From: Paenibacillus sp. BIC5C1
Lineage (GTDB): Bacteria > Bacillota > Bacilli > Paenibacillales > Paenibacillaceae
Direction of reading: 5' to 3'
DNA: 64,000 nucleotides
Assembly (NCBI RefSeq): GCF_032399705.1
Contig: NZ_CP135922.1
Span: forward strand, 1,240,001 to 1,304,000
Part shown: positions 1 through 8,119 of the stretch, piece by piece
Layout of the letters: each line of letters opens with the position of its first letter
How positions within the stretch are numbered: position 1 is the first letter of the stretch
Made by a program: the position numbers and the translations under genes
The notes under the pieces: generated by a model
Told to the model about the DNA's origin: nothing
Database searches by the model: none
Seen by the model: only the letters and a program-made list of their open reading frames with translations

Positions 1-150
1 ACATGCAAAGAAAGCATGTGTGAGCATGCCATAATGAACTTTTGCAAGGAGATGGGAAATATTGACGCAGGCCATGAGGGTATGTTAGATTGTTATTATC
101 TAATTGTTAATAACAAATTGTTAATATCAGAATGGAGTCTTTCGAAATGA
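1..150 (+). CDS. Possible C-terminal end of an upstream gene (partial)
   Basis: Frame 1 is open from the first base to a TGA at 148-150, giving about 49 residues that I do not recognise. The TGA overlaps the preferred ATG (147-149) of the Nudix gene as ATGA, the usual form of translational coupling. Against it: 49 open codons can occur by chance, the last 50 bases are unusually AT-rich, and they contain overlapping palindromes that look like an operator. I regard the coding reading as possible but unproven. Confidence 0.25.
   Translation, partial: TCKESMCEHAIMNFCKEMGNIDAGHEGMLDCYYLIVNNKLLISEWSLSK
102..126. promoter_or_regulatory. Overlapping palindromes, candidate operator of the Nudix regulator
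   Basis: Two 13-base perfect palindromes overlap: TTGTTAATAACAA (104-116) and TAACAAATTGTTA (111-123). The 11-mer AATTGTTAATA also occurs twice (102-112 and 116-126), 14 bases apart. The element ends about 20 bases before the Nudix regulator start. NrtR-type regulators commonly repress their own operons through palindromes in this position, so autoregulation is inferred. Confidence 0.5.
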
Positions 151-1076
151 CACATAAAGGTAATTCTGATCCAAATTCATTAGATCATCAGAATCACGTG
201 AATATAAGTGAACAACAGTTTCTTGAAACCTATGACCCAGGCGATTTCGAACGTCCCTCCGTCACGGTGGATATGTTGGTATTTACCATACGAAGTGAAA
301 CGCAGGAGAACTATCGCAAACTTGCGGAACCTGAGCTCCAGTTGCTGCTGATCCGGCGTGGCGGCCATCCCTATATGGGGCAGTGGGCTCTTCCGGGCGG
401 GTTTGTCTCCATGCAGGAATCGCTGGAAGATGCGGCTAGGCGGGAACTATTTACGGAAACGGGACTGGATGATATCTATTTGGAGCAGCTGTATACCTGG
501 GGAGATGTGCATCGTGATCCGCGTACGCGTGTAATCAGCTGTTCCTACATGGCGCTGGTCGACAGCAGCGAACTGCAACTTCAGGCTGGCGATGATGCCA
601 GCGAAGCAGACTGGTTCCGAATGGAGCAGCGGCTTCTGGAGGAGAAACGCCATATTCATGAGCGTGGACGCGTGACGGAGGACAGGGTGCAGCTGATTTT
701 GACCAATGGAACAGAGGAATTGTCGGCGGTCATTGAGACGAAAGAAACGTTGGAAGGCAGAGTACGTAGCAGCCATATTACCGTGAACGAAGTTCAAGGA
801 ATTGCCTTCGATCATGCGAAGATCATTTACTACGCGCTGGAACGTCTGCGGGCAAAGGTGGAGTATACGGATATCGCTTTCAATCTGATGCCGGAGACGT
901 TCACTCTGACCGCTCTTCAGAAAGTATACGAGACCATCAGTGGCAAAAAACTGCTGGCTGCCGCCTTCCGGCGCAAAATCGCCGATTGGGTCATCGAAAC
1001 GGGGGAGTATACAGGGAATGCCGGACATCGCCCATCCCGTTTATATAGATTGAATCCGGAAAGATTGGCCCCATGA
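147..1076 (+). CDS. NrtR-like regulator: Nudix domain plus winged helix
   Basis: The protein of about 309 residues has a Nudix domain (box near residues 85-107, GFVSMQESLEDAARRE followed by LFTETG) and a C-terminal winged-helix part (about 190-300, ending HRPSRLYRLN) typical of NrtR regulators that sense ADP-ribose and control NAD metabolism. The box keeps Glu and Arg-Glu but has Thr where the first Glu of the EE pair is expected. This suggests weak or lost hydrolase activity and a ligand-sensing role. Start: ATG 147 has GGAG at 134-137 with 9-base spacing; the upstream ATG 132 lacks a site. It is followed after 18 bases by the NADAR gene, forming the first gene of an ADP-ribose operon. Confidence 0.85.
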   Translation: MTHKGNSDPNSLDHQNHVNISEQQFLETYDPGDFERPSVTVDMLVFTIRSETQENYRKLAEPELQLLLIRRGGHPYMGQWALPGGFVSMQESLEDAARRELFTETGLDDIYLEQLYTWGDVHRDPRTRVISCSYMALVDSSELQLQAGDDASEADWFRMEQRLLEEKRHIHERGRVTEDRVQLILTNGTEELSAVIETKETLEGRVRSSHITVNEVQGIAFDHAKIIYYALERLRAKVEYTDIAFNLMPETFTLTALQKVYETISGKKLLAAAFRRKIADWVIETGEYTGNAGHRPSRLYRLNPERLAP

Positions 1077-1094
1077 AGTTAGGAGGGAATATCA

Positions 1095-1592
1095 ATGGAG
1101 AAGTTTACATTTTTCTGGCGCACAGCGTCTCCGTTCTCACAGTGGCACCCGGCGGATTTTACCGTGAATGGTGTTCAATACACCAGTGCGGAGCAGTATA
1201 TGATGCACCAGAAAGCTTTGCTGTTCGGCGATCAGATTAGTGCAGATAAGATCCTGAAAGCAAGCTCCGCTTCCGTACAAAAAAAGCTGGGCAGACAGGT
1301 CGCAGGGTTCGACCAGACTGTATGGGAAGCGGAGTGCAAACGTATTGTCTATGAAGGTAACGAAGCCAAATTCACCCAAAACGAGCAACTGATGACCTCG
1401 CTGCTCGCTACCCGCGGAACGACCCTTGTGGAGGCAAGCCCGGATGATCGCATCTGGGGGGTTGGACTGGCGGAGGAAGACCCGCGCATTCGTAATAGAA
1501 GAACGTGGCGGGGAACGAACTGGCTGGGAGAGATTCTCACCCGTCTTAGAGAAAATATAGGAAGTGATGAAGATGAACAATCAACAACATAG
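1095..1592 (+). CDS. NADAR/YbiA-family N-glycosidase
   Basis: A 165-residue single-domain protein. The N-terminal FWRTASPFSQWHP, the central TSAEQYMMHQKALLF and the C-terminal RGTNWLGEIL are hallmarks of the NADAR (YbiA) family. Known members hydrolyse N-glycosidic bonds: YbiA acts on early riboflavin intermediates, and other members remove ADP-ribose from guanine in nucleic acids. Which substrate applies here is not visible from sequence, but the neighbours all handle ADP-ribose, favouring the second. A strong AGGAGGGA site lies just upstream (about 1080-1087). The 3' end overlaps the PARG gene, indicating an operon. Confidence 0.88.
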   Translation: MEKFTFFWRTASPFSQWHPADFTVNGVQYTSAEQYMMHQKALLFGDQISADKILKASSASVQKKLGRQVAGFDQTVWEAECKRIVYEGNEAKFTQNEQLMTSLLATRGTTLVEASPDDRIWGVGLAEEDPRIRNRRTWRGTNWLGEILTRLRENIGSDEDEQSTT

Positions 1593-2511
1593 GAACAATA
1601 TTCAGAACAACAATCATAGTAAAACAACTGGCATCAATAGCACGAATCAACGTTCCAAACGATCCCAGATCGCCCATCAGACACTGGCTATTCTGGAAGA
1701 AGGAGAATACGTGAACGGTTATGATCGCAGGGTTCAGATCGGTATAGATTTACAGCGAGCGATCCAAGATTCGGTCTTATATCGTCCCACGGAACTTATC
1801 GCTCTTCGAGAAAAGCGAAGTAAAGAAATGGTCCAGCTGCAACCTTCCGTCGAAACTTCAGCCGTTCGCATCGAGGTTACGGGCGAGACCACACTCGCAG
1901 CCGCTTCACGTCTTTCTGTGGATGAAGGAAGGGAAGATGTCATTTGCCTGAACTTTGCATCAGCGAAAAATCCCGGCGGCGGATTCCTGGGTGGCAGTCA
2001 GGCACAGGAGGAGAGCTTGGCCCGGGCTACGGGACTGTACCCATGTATCGCCCAAATGAGCGAAATGTATGACTACAACCGCAAGCAGCGATCTTGTATG
2101 TACTCGGATTACATGATCTATTCGCCTGCTGTTCCGGTGATTCGTGATGACGAGGATCGGCTGCTCGACCAATATGATCTGTCGGCATTTATTACAGCGC
2201 CTGCTGTAAATGCGGGAGTGGTGAGAGAGCGGGAAAATGCCGATGATCAGCAGATTGAGTCCGTCATGAAAGGGCGCATTCGCTATATTTTGGACTTGGC
2301 TTTGCTGCATGGACATCGAGCCATTGTGCTGGGCGCATATGGCTGCGGAGTATTCAGGAATGATCCGGCGAACGTAGCGAAGTATTTCCATGATGTGTTG
2401 GTGGAAGAGAACTTTAGACATTCCTTTGAACGAATCGTATTCGCCGTATTCGACCGGACAGCAGGACGGAAAACGTTCAAAGCATTTGAGAATCGTTTGG
2501 CGGGAGAGTGA
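1567..2511 (+). CDS. Bacterial-type poly(ADP-ribose) glycohydrolase (PARG)
   Basis: About 314 residues. It carries the bacterial PARG signature: NPGGGFLGGSQAQEE (near residues 135-150) combines the GGG diphosphate-binding loop with the catalytic QEE. Later FITAPAVNAG and LGAYGCGVF complete the macro-type ADP-ribose fold (TIGR02452 family). The enzyme is expected to release ADP-ribose from modified proteins or polymers in the cytosol. The first 35 residues are polar, Asn/Gln-rich and probably disordered. The start is ambiguous: GTG 1564, ATG 1567 and ATG 1573 share an AGGAA at 1559-1563, and spacing favours 1573 or 1567. The gene overlaps the end of the NADAR gene. Confidence 0.88.
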   Translation: MKMNNQQHRNNIQNNNHSKTTGINSTNQRSKRSQIAHQTLAILEEGEYVNGYDRRVQIGIDLQRAIQDSVLYRPTELIALREKRSKEMVQLQPSVETSAVRIEVTGETTLAAASRLSVDEGREDVICLNFASAKNPGGGFLGGSQAQEESLARATGLYPCIAQMSEMYDYNRKQRSCMYSDYMIYSPAVPVIRDDEDRLLDQYDLSAFITAPAVNAGVVRERENADDQQIESVMKGRIRYILDLALLHGHRAIVLGAYGCGVFRNDPANVAKYFHDVLVEENFRHSFERIVFAVFDRTAGRKTFKAFENRLAGE

Positions 2512-2557
2512 ATTGGAGAAGTTTGAAAAGTAAAACGTTGTAAGGGAGAGAACGGAT

Positions 2558-2980
2558 ATGGAGTTTCGTGAGATACAGCAGGATCTATTTGCTATGGAAG
2601 ATTATTACACGCTTGCACACTGCATTTCCGCGGATGCGCGGATGGGTGCAGGAATTGCTGTGCAGTTTCGCCAGCGATTTGGCTTGGAGGTTCTCCAGGA
2701 GCAGGCGCAGCAGGAGCCGCTTGAGATCGGACAATGTTATTCGGTAGGGCGTACCCTCAATTTGGTCACCAAGGCCAAATTTTCGAACAAACCGACTTAT
2801 CAGTCGTTTACCCGAGCCGTGGAATCCATGCGTGACATATGCATTAGAGATGGGCTCAACAAACTGGCGATGCCGCAGATTGGTTGCGGGCTGGACAGGT
2901 TGAAATGGGATAAGGTGAGGGGCATTATTCAGGATGCTTTTGCCGAAACGGATGTTGAGATCGTCGTTTGTACCTTGTGA
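2558..2980 (+). CDS. Macro-domain ADP-ribosyl hydrolase, TARG1-like
   Basis: A 140-residue stand-alone macro domain. The N-terminal HCISADARMGAGIAVQFRQR and the C-terminal LAMPQIGCGLDRLKWDKV match the TARG1/ALC1-like branch, which also includes the DarG antitoxin macro domain that removes ADP-ribose from glutamate or from DNA thymidine. No DarT-like ADP-ribosyltransferase is seen beside it. It is the last gene of the Nudix-NADAR-PARG set, 46 bases after PARG, with a GGGAGAG site before the ATG. The long hairpin at 3031-3105 follows. Confidence 0.87.
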   Translation: MEFREIQQDLFAMEDYYTLAHCISADARMGAGIAVQFRQRFGLEVLQEQAQQEPLEIGQCYSVGRTLNLVTKAKFSNKPTYQSFTRAVESMRDICIRDGLNKLAMPQIGCGLDRLKWDKVRGIIQDAFAETDVEIVVCTL

Positions 2981-3030
2981 TTAGGCCATGCCGACGGACT
3001 TTTACCTACAAGAATACCAATTTGGATTCA

Positions 3031-3105
3031 AAAAAACCTCTGCTTTGAGTGGATGAAGAGAGCATGTTAGCTGACTCTGTTCCGATCTACAAAGAGAGGT
3101 TTTTT
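3031..3105. terminator. Bidirectional terminator candidate between the ADP-ribose operon and the iron operon
   Basis: AAAAAACCTCT (3031-3041) pairs with AGAGGTTTTTT (3095-3105), and an inner CTTTG/CAAAG pair extends the stem. The loop is long (about 40 bases). A- and T-runs on both sides let it serve both converging operons. Confidence 0.6.
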
Positions 3106-3136
3106 GTGTTTTTAAATGTTGTGCGTAAGGATCATT

Positions 3137-4084
3137 TTATTTCTTGGAAAACATTTCTTTGGCTTCATCCATGGCCATTTTATTGCCGATTGAAGAGTAG
3201 TCCAGCCAAGGTTGAGCGCCGATCGGGTAGACATGACCTGCTTTGACAGCCTTCAGTCCTTGCCAGATTGGATTGTTTTGCAGTTCTTTGAACATGTTCT
3301 GAGCTTCATCATCCGAGTTCACAACAACGAAGATCGCATCTGCATCAAAGTCCGGCAATATTTCACGTGAAACAACTTGATACGGTTTGGACGAATCGAA
3401 TTCCTCAATGCCTTTAGCCGGAGTTAACCCCAGATCTTCATACAAAATCGGGCCCATAGGACGGCGTGTACTGAATACACGCAGTTCTTTGGCGGTAACA
3501 CGGATTGCCATTACGGTGCCGTCACCGATTGTATCGTGAATCAGCGATTTCACTTCTTCCGTTTCAGTTGCATAATCCTGAATGTATTGCTCTGCTTCTT
3601 TCTCGCGGTTGACCAGTTTACCAATGTCTTTCAGGTGGTCGCGCCAAGTGCCATCATCCAGATTGAAGACGTGTACAGGAGCAATTTTCTCGAATTTGGC
3701 AATATCATCACCGGAGAATTCTTCGTCCAGATAGATGACATCCGGTTTCAGGGCAAGCAAAGCTTCCATGTCCGGGTCCTTAACGGGACCGAGCGGCGTT
3801 GTATTTTGTAGACGATCAGCAACATGGGACAAGAAGGCTTTGGCTTCCCCGCCGATCACCGAACCAACCGGTGTAATGCCGAGAGAGAGCAGGTCATTGG
3901 TCAGATGGATCGACATGGATGCGATGCGTTGATCCCCGGAAGCGGAATTGGTGTCCTGCGTAGTGTTCGAAGTGTCCGTAGTAGAACCTTCCGACGCAGA
4001 AGATGATTTATTGGCATTCCCGCAGGCTGCGAGTACAAGCACCAGACAGATGCTCATGAAGAGCATAAGGTTTTTCTTTAACAT
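3137..4084 (-). CDS. Iron-siderophore ABC transporter substrate-binding lipoprotein
   Basis: A 315-residue lipoprotein. The signal segment MLKKNLMLFMSICLVLVLAAC ends in the lipobox LAAC, followed by a Ser/Thr-rich linker. The mature part has the FhuD/BtuF-like class III binding fold: RIASMSIHLTNDLLSLGITP, then EALLALKPDVIYLD and a C-terminal GHVYPIGAQPW. It captures ferric siderophore outside the membrane for the FecCD permeases encoded just upstream. Start: ATG 4084 was chosen because it begins directly at the signal peptide and an AAGGAG lies about 13 bases before it; the longer frame to 4114 adds 10 residues without a site. No ATPase gene is present in the cluster, so the system must borrow a shared FhuC-like ATPase. 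Confidence 0.9.
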   Translation of the reverse strand: MLKKNLMLFMSICLVLVLAACGNANKSSSASEGSTTDTSNTTQDTNSASGDQRIASMSIHLTNDLLSLGITPVGSVIGGEAKAFLSHVADRLQNTTPLGPVKDPDMEALLALKPDVIYLDEEFSGDDIAKFEKIAPVHVFNLDDGTWRDHLKDIGKLVNREKEAEQYIQDYATETEEVKSLIHDTIGDGTVMAIRVTAKELRVFSTRRPMGPILYEDLGLTPAKGIEEFDSSKPYQVVSREILPDFDADAIFVVVNSDDEAQNMFKELQNNPIWQGLKAVKAGHVYPIGAQPWLDYSSIGNKMAMDEAKEMFSKK

Positions 4085-4174
4085 GGGTAATCTCAATCTC
4101 CTTGAACATCTCATGGATGTCGTTTTTATGTTGGGTATAACGGTGAAATTATTCGGATTGTTCCGATAAAGTCA

Positions 4175-5191
4175 TTACTTGGTTCGTACCAGCAGGTATA
4201 AAAAGTAAGGTGCGCCTATCGCCGCGACCACAACACCTGCCGGAATGGAATTGGGCTGAAAGATCGTTCGCCCGACCGTATCGGCGGCAACTAGGATCAC
4301 CATGCCGATGAGTCCGGCGGCTGGGATCAGATGGCGATGCATCGGGCCAACCAGTCTGCGGGCCAGATGTGGTGCCGCCAGACCAATGAACCCGATTCCG
4401 CCAGCCATTGACACACTGACAGCAGATAATGCTACCGTGCACAATAGCAAAATAACACGCTGGGATCTGACGGGTGTACCAATACTGGTTGCGGCAGCAT
4501 CTCCCAGATTGAAGGCATCCAGTGTTTTGGAGCGGCTCCATATGTACGAGATGCACAGCACAATCCATGGAAGCAGCGCCTGAACATGAACCCAGTCTCT
4601 GCCCCACACGCTGCCAGCCAGCCAGCGGGCGGCGAAGGAATAGGTTTCTTCATCCAAACGCAGGGACAGATAGAGCGTCAGGGCATGGAAACCGGCTGCT
4701 ACGGCAATGCCCACCAGAATTAGTTTAATGGGGGATACTCCGTTATGTCGGTCATAGGATAGCAGCATGATAATTAGCGCCGCGGCGACACTACCTGCAA
4801 AAGCAAACAACGGAATCAGCAAGGCCACCGAACCATTCATGGAATGGGAGAAGCTTACAAATACCATCAATCCAAAAGCCGCTCCTGCATGCAAGCCGAG
4901 AATGCCCGGATCGGCCAGTGGATTGCGCGTAATACCTTGCAGTGCAGCACCAGCCACACCGAGTCCCGCTCCGGCGAGTACAGTAACCAGAATGCGTGGC
5001 AGTCGATAGTCGAACAATACAATCTGATCATCCGGAGTGCCATTGCCTAGCAGGGTGTGAAGCACGGCTATTGGTGACAGGCGAATTGTTCCCGAGTTGA
5101 GACTGATAACAATAACGGCACAGGCGATGCAGAGCAGCGTAACGCTGACCGCGATGGAACGTTTGCCTCGTGAGGGTGCATTGGTGTTCAT
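4175..5191 (-). CDS. FecCD-family iron-siderophore permease (second subunit)
   Basis: A 338-residue polytopic protein with about nine to ten hydrophobic segments. GITRNPLADPGILGLHAGA, GIGFIGLAAPHLARRLVG and a C-terminal IGAPYFLYLL are diagnostic of the FecCD/BtuC permease family. It forms a heterodimer with the product of the preceding gene, whose stop lies 2 bases upstream. It is part of the Fur-box-controlled transcript that ends with the binding lipoprotein. Confidence 0.93.
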   Translation of the reverse strand: MNTNAPSRGKRSIAVSVTLLCIACAVIVISLNSGTIRLSPIAVLHTLLGNGTPDDQIVLFDYRLPRILVTVLAGAGLGVAGAALQGITRNPLADPGILGLHAGAAFGLMVFVSFSHSMNGSVALLIPLFAFAGSVAAALIIMLLSYDRHNGVSPIKLILVGIAVAAGFHALTLYLSLRLDEETYSFAARWLAGSVWGRDWVHVQALLPWIVLCISYIWSRSKTLDAFNLGDAAATSIGTPVRSQRVILLLCTVALSAVSVSMAGGIGFIGLAAPHLARRLVGPMHRHLIPAAGLIGMVILVAADTVGRTIFQPNSIPAGVVVAAIGAPYFLYLLVRTK

Positions 5192-5193
5192 CG

Positions 5194-6240
5194 CTATAGG
5201 GCCCTCCTTTCTTTACGGGCCAGATAGAGGAAGAAGGGCACACCGACAAAGGCGACCATAATGCCTACTGCCAGTTCCTGCGGCGGGTTCACAATGCGTG
5301 ATCCCAGATCGGCGAGCACCAGCAAGACGGCTCCGAGCAGGGAGGACATCGGAATGATGAGTCGATAATCCACGCCAACCAATTTGCGAGAAATATGTGG
5401 AATGACCAGTCCAACAAAGCCGATCGAGCCTACAGCAGAAACGGATACGCCAGCCAGCACAACAACCGCCGTCAAGGCAAACAGCCTGGTCCAGCGTAGA
5501 TTGATTCCGAGATTAATGGCAACTTCTTCTCCTAGCGACATGAGAGATATCCGACGAGCCATAGGCAAAGTGAGCACGAGAGTAACGAGCAGAATAGGCA
5601 GAATCAGCTTCAGATGCCGCCATTCAATTCCCCCGAAACCACCCGCATACCAGAAGGCCAAATCCTGGCTCAAGTCAAAATATATGGCGACACCGGTGCT
5701 GAGCGAACTCAGCATGGCTGCAATAACGGCACCCGCAACGGTAAGCCTGATGGACGTCAGTCCTCCAGGGGCCGCCATACCCAGCAGGAAAATGAGCAGA
5801 GTGCCAAGCACAGCCCCTGCAAATGACAGGAACATAATCCAGCCATAAGGCAGCCCTGGCCAAAAGGCAAAGCTGAGCGCCACAACAAAGGTAGCTCCTG
5901 CATTAATCCCAAGAATGCCGGTGTCTGCCAGCGGATTACGTGTTATTCCCTGCATGAGCGCTCCGGCCACAGCAAAGGCTGCGCCAATTACAGCAGCAGC
6001 AATGACACGTGGCAGCCGTAGCTCGTGAATAATCTGATGCGGCGTCAAAGCCGGATTGTACTGGAATATGGCAGTCCATACGGTCTCCAGTGTCAGCCCC
6101 TTGGCACCAAGAGAAATGGCGACAAACATACTAAGCAGCAGTGCGGAAATGGCCGCCAAAAACATTAGGCCAACCGTCACTGCGGATTTTCTTGATTTGG
6201 ACGGACGTTGTGACAGTCCCGGATGTTGAATGCGGGTCAC
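5194..6240 (-). CDS. FecCD-family iron-siderophore permease (first subunit)
   Basis: A 348-residue multi-pass permease. Residues 1-20 are cytosolic and basic. GITRNPLADTGILGINAGA, SIGFVGLVIPHISRKLVG and VGVPFFLYL match the FecCD family. It is the first gene after the Fur box at 6274-6291, and therefore probably the start of the iron-repressed transcript permease-permease-lipoprotein. Confidence 0.93.
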   Translation of the reverse strand: MTRIQHPGLSQRPSKSRKSAVTVGLMFLAAISALLLSMFVAISLGAKGLTLETVWTAIFQYNPALTPHQIIHELRLPRVIAAAVIGAAFAVAGALMQGITRNPLADTGILGINAGATFVVALSFAFWPGLPYGWIMFLSFAGAVLGTLLIFLLGMAAPGGLTSIRLTVAGAVIAAMLSSLSTGVAIYFDLSQDLAFWYAGGFGGIEWRHLKLILPILLVTLVLTLPMARRISLMSLGEEVAINLGINLRWTRLFALTAVVVLAGVSVSAVGSIGFVGLVIPHISRKLVGVDYRLIIPMSSLLGAVLLVLADLGSRIVNPPQELAVGIMVAFVGVPFFLYLARKERRAL

Positions 6241-6273
6241 TCCTTTGGTACCAACAACGCTTTGCTGTTGTTA

Positions 6274-6291
6274 TTGATTATCATTATCAAT
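6274..6291 (-). promoter_or_regulatory. Fur box upstream of the FecCD permeases
   Basis: The minus strand reads ATTGATAATGATAATCAA, a close match to the Fur consensus of GATAAT repeats. It lies about 35 bases before the first permease start. Iron repression of the transport genes is inferred. Confidence 0.85.
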
Positions 6292-6367
6292 TAGTGAACA
6301 TTATAAAATCTTAATTCAGGCCCGTACATGGCATAAATTAAGATTCTAGAGATGGACATTTTTTAGA

Positions 6368-8086
6368 TTACAGAAATGCTGGTTTGTTCGTCAACATAGA
6401 GAGCGCTTCATCGAGCTGGATGTTGATGGAATACGGAGCGTATACCACCCATGAATTCCAGTCTATGACATGAATGCGCCCAGCTTTAACCGCGGGATAG
6501 TTTTTCCACAATGGATCAGCAGTAATCTGCTGCAACAGAGTGGTACGTTCGTGCATGGACGTAACCGCAATCAACAGCACATCTGCTTCGAGGCCATTCC
6601 ATTCTCCAGGCGTGAAAGGCATCCAGTTGAATCCCACACCAGCAGGTTTGCCTGTCAGTTCCTTCTGAATTCGATCAGGAGCGGCCAGCTGCAGGCTGCG
6701 GTAAAATACATGACCGAAGTTGCGATTGCTGTACATGCGCGGTCCTTTTGCAGTTAAGGTGCAGATCGCGACGGTGACCTGCCCCGCTGTTTCCCTGATC
6801 TTTTTGCGAGCCCGCTCTGCCTTACGCTCATGCCGATCCAGCCACTCCCTAGCCGCTTGAGTACGATCCACAATAGAGGCGATTTTCTGAAGGTGACCGA
6901 ACATGTCTGTCTGATTCCATGGGATGGTGATGATTGGAGCCACATCTCCGATATGCTCCATCGCTTTAGCCGCTGCGTTATCCTTGGTCAGAACCAAATC
7001 GGGATTCACATCCAGAAATGCCTGACGTCCCTGTTCCCATGGTTCATAGGCATGGAATGGCAGTGTCAACGATTTGGGAACATGGGGCAGATGGCCTTGG
7101 ATTTGGGCTGCACATGGTGTGATGCCAAGTGTCATCAGGTGATCGGTGTATGGATAGGAGAGTGAGACGATATTTCGATGTACCTGCTTGGCATAGGAAG
7201 TTGGCGCATAACCGGCATGGTTCCTGAACCGGCGGCTGAAATAGAATTCGTCCCGATAGCCTACGTGGCGGGCCACATCACGAATTCGCAGATCTGAAGT
7301 CATGAGCAATTCCTTGGCCCGATTCATTCGTAAATGAGTGATATATTCGATTGGATTTTTCTGCATCCGGCTCTTGAACAGCTGTGAATAATATGAAGGG
7401 TGCATACCTGCCAGTTCGGCCAACTTCTCCAGCTTGATCTCGTTCATATAGTTTTCCCGCATGTACTGCAAAGTTGATCTGAGCCAATGCTCTGGCTCGT
7501 CCTGTCCTTCCGCATCCGACTGATCATCCTGCGGCCAGAGGGTATGAAGCAGATCGGTCAGAAGCAGCTGCACTTTCAGGCTGGTCTGTGAAGCTTCGGT
7601 TGTTAATTGTGCGGCAATTCGCTGTATCCCATAGTAAGGTCCCTGAATCCATCCTGTTACAGGTGAACCAAGCTCTCGCTCATATATTCGCCGTTCTTCC
7701 GTTTTCTCAGCTACCCGAAACAGATCAAATTGAATGATATACAATTCCATCTCATGGTCCGCATCAGAGTATAGCTCCAGGGATGTTCCCGGAGTGCACA
7801 GGAAGGCAGACTTGCGGGCGACAAGGGATTCGATGCCGTTCACTACCAGCTTGCCCGTGAATTTGTGCATGTAGACAAAGGTATGGTGAGGGAGCTCAGT
7901 CTGACTCCATTGCCAATGAGTATTCACGGTAACCAGCTCTGCCTGACGCAGTTCGAGCAGCGCATCATTCAGAAAAGCATGCATTTCCGTTCGGGAGATG
8001 GATGCATCAGCTGGTTTCGGCTGATCCGGTTGGGTCAACGTGTGAGAGATAGTGCGGTTATTATTGATGCTCGGACGGGTTAACAT
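6368..8086 (-). CDS. AraC-family regulator fused to a cytosolic siderophore-binding domain (Btr-like)
   Basis: A 572-residue fusion. Residues about 1-190 form a cupin-like sensor region and about 200-300 hold two HTH motifs (LEKLAELAGMHPSYYSQLFK and RIRDVARHVGYRDEFYFSRR). Residues about 305-572 resemble a FhuD-type siderophore-binding protein without any signal peptide (SYPYTDHLMTLGITPCAAQ ... AGRIHVIDWNSW). The layout equals Bacillus subtilis Btr, which binds ferric siderophore inside the cell and activates uptake genes. The adjacent downstream permeases are the likely targets. ATG 8086 has AAAGGAGG with 7-base spacing. It lies between the Fur box and the FetAB-like genes. Confidence 0.9.
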   Translation of the reverse strand: MLTRPSINNNRTISHTLTQPDQPKPADASISRTEMHAFLNDALLELRQAELVTVNTHWQWSQTELPHHTFVYMHKFTGKLVVNGIESLVARKSAFLCTPGTSLELYSDADHEMELYIIQFDLFRVAEKTEERRIYERELGSPVTGWIQGPYYGIQRIAAQLTTEASQTSLKVQLLLTDLLHTLWPQDDQSDAEGQDEPEHWLRSTLQYMRENYMNEIKLEKLAELAGMHPSYYSQLFKSRMQKNPIEYITHLRMNRAKELLMTSDLRIRDVARHVGYRDEFYFSRRFRNHAGYAPTSYAKQVHRNIVSLSYPYTDHLMTLGITPCAAQIQGHLPHVPKSLTLPFHAYEPWEQGRQAFLDVNPDLVLTKDNAAAKAMEHIGDVAPIITIPWNQTDMFGHLQKIASIVDRTQAAREWLDRHERKAERARKKIRETAGQVTVAICTLTAKGPRMYSNRNFGHVFYRSLQLAAPDRIQKELTGKPAGVGFNWMPFTPGEWNGLEADVLLIAVTSMHERTTLLQQITADPLWKNYPAVKAGRIHVIDWNSWVVYAPYSINIQLDEALSMLTNKPAFL

Positions 8087-8119
8087 GGTGTGACCTCCTT
8101 TCCTGGCGGGGTTGATGTG

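Noticed and set aside
447..1028. Long minus-strand frame across the Nudix gene
   Set aside because: Opposite-strand shadow without ribosome site or domain.
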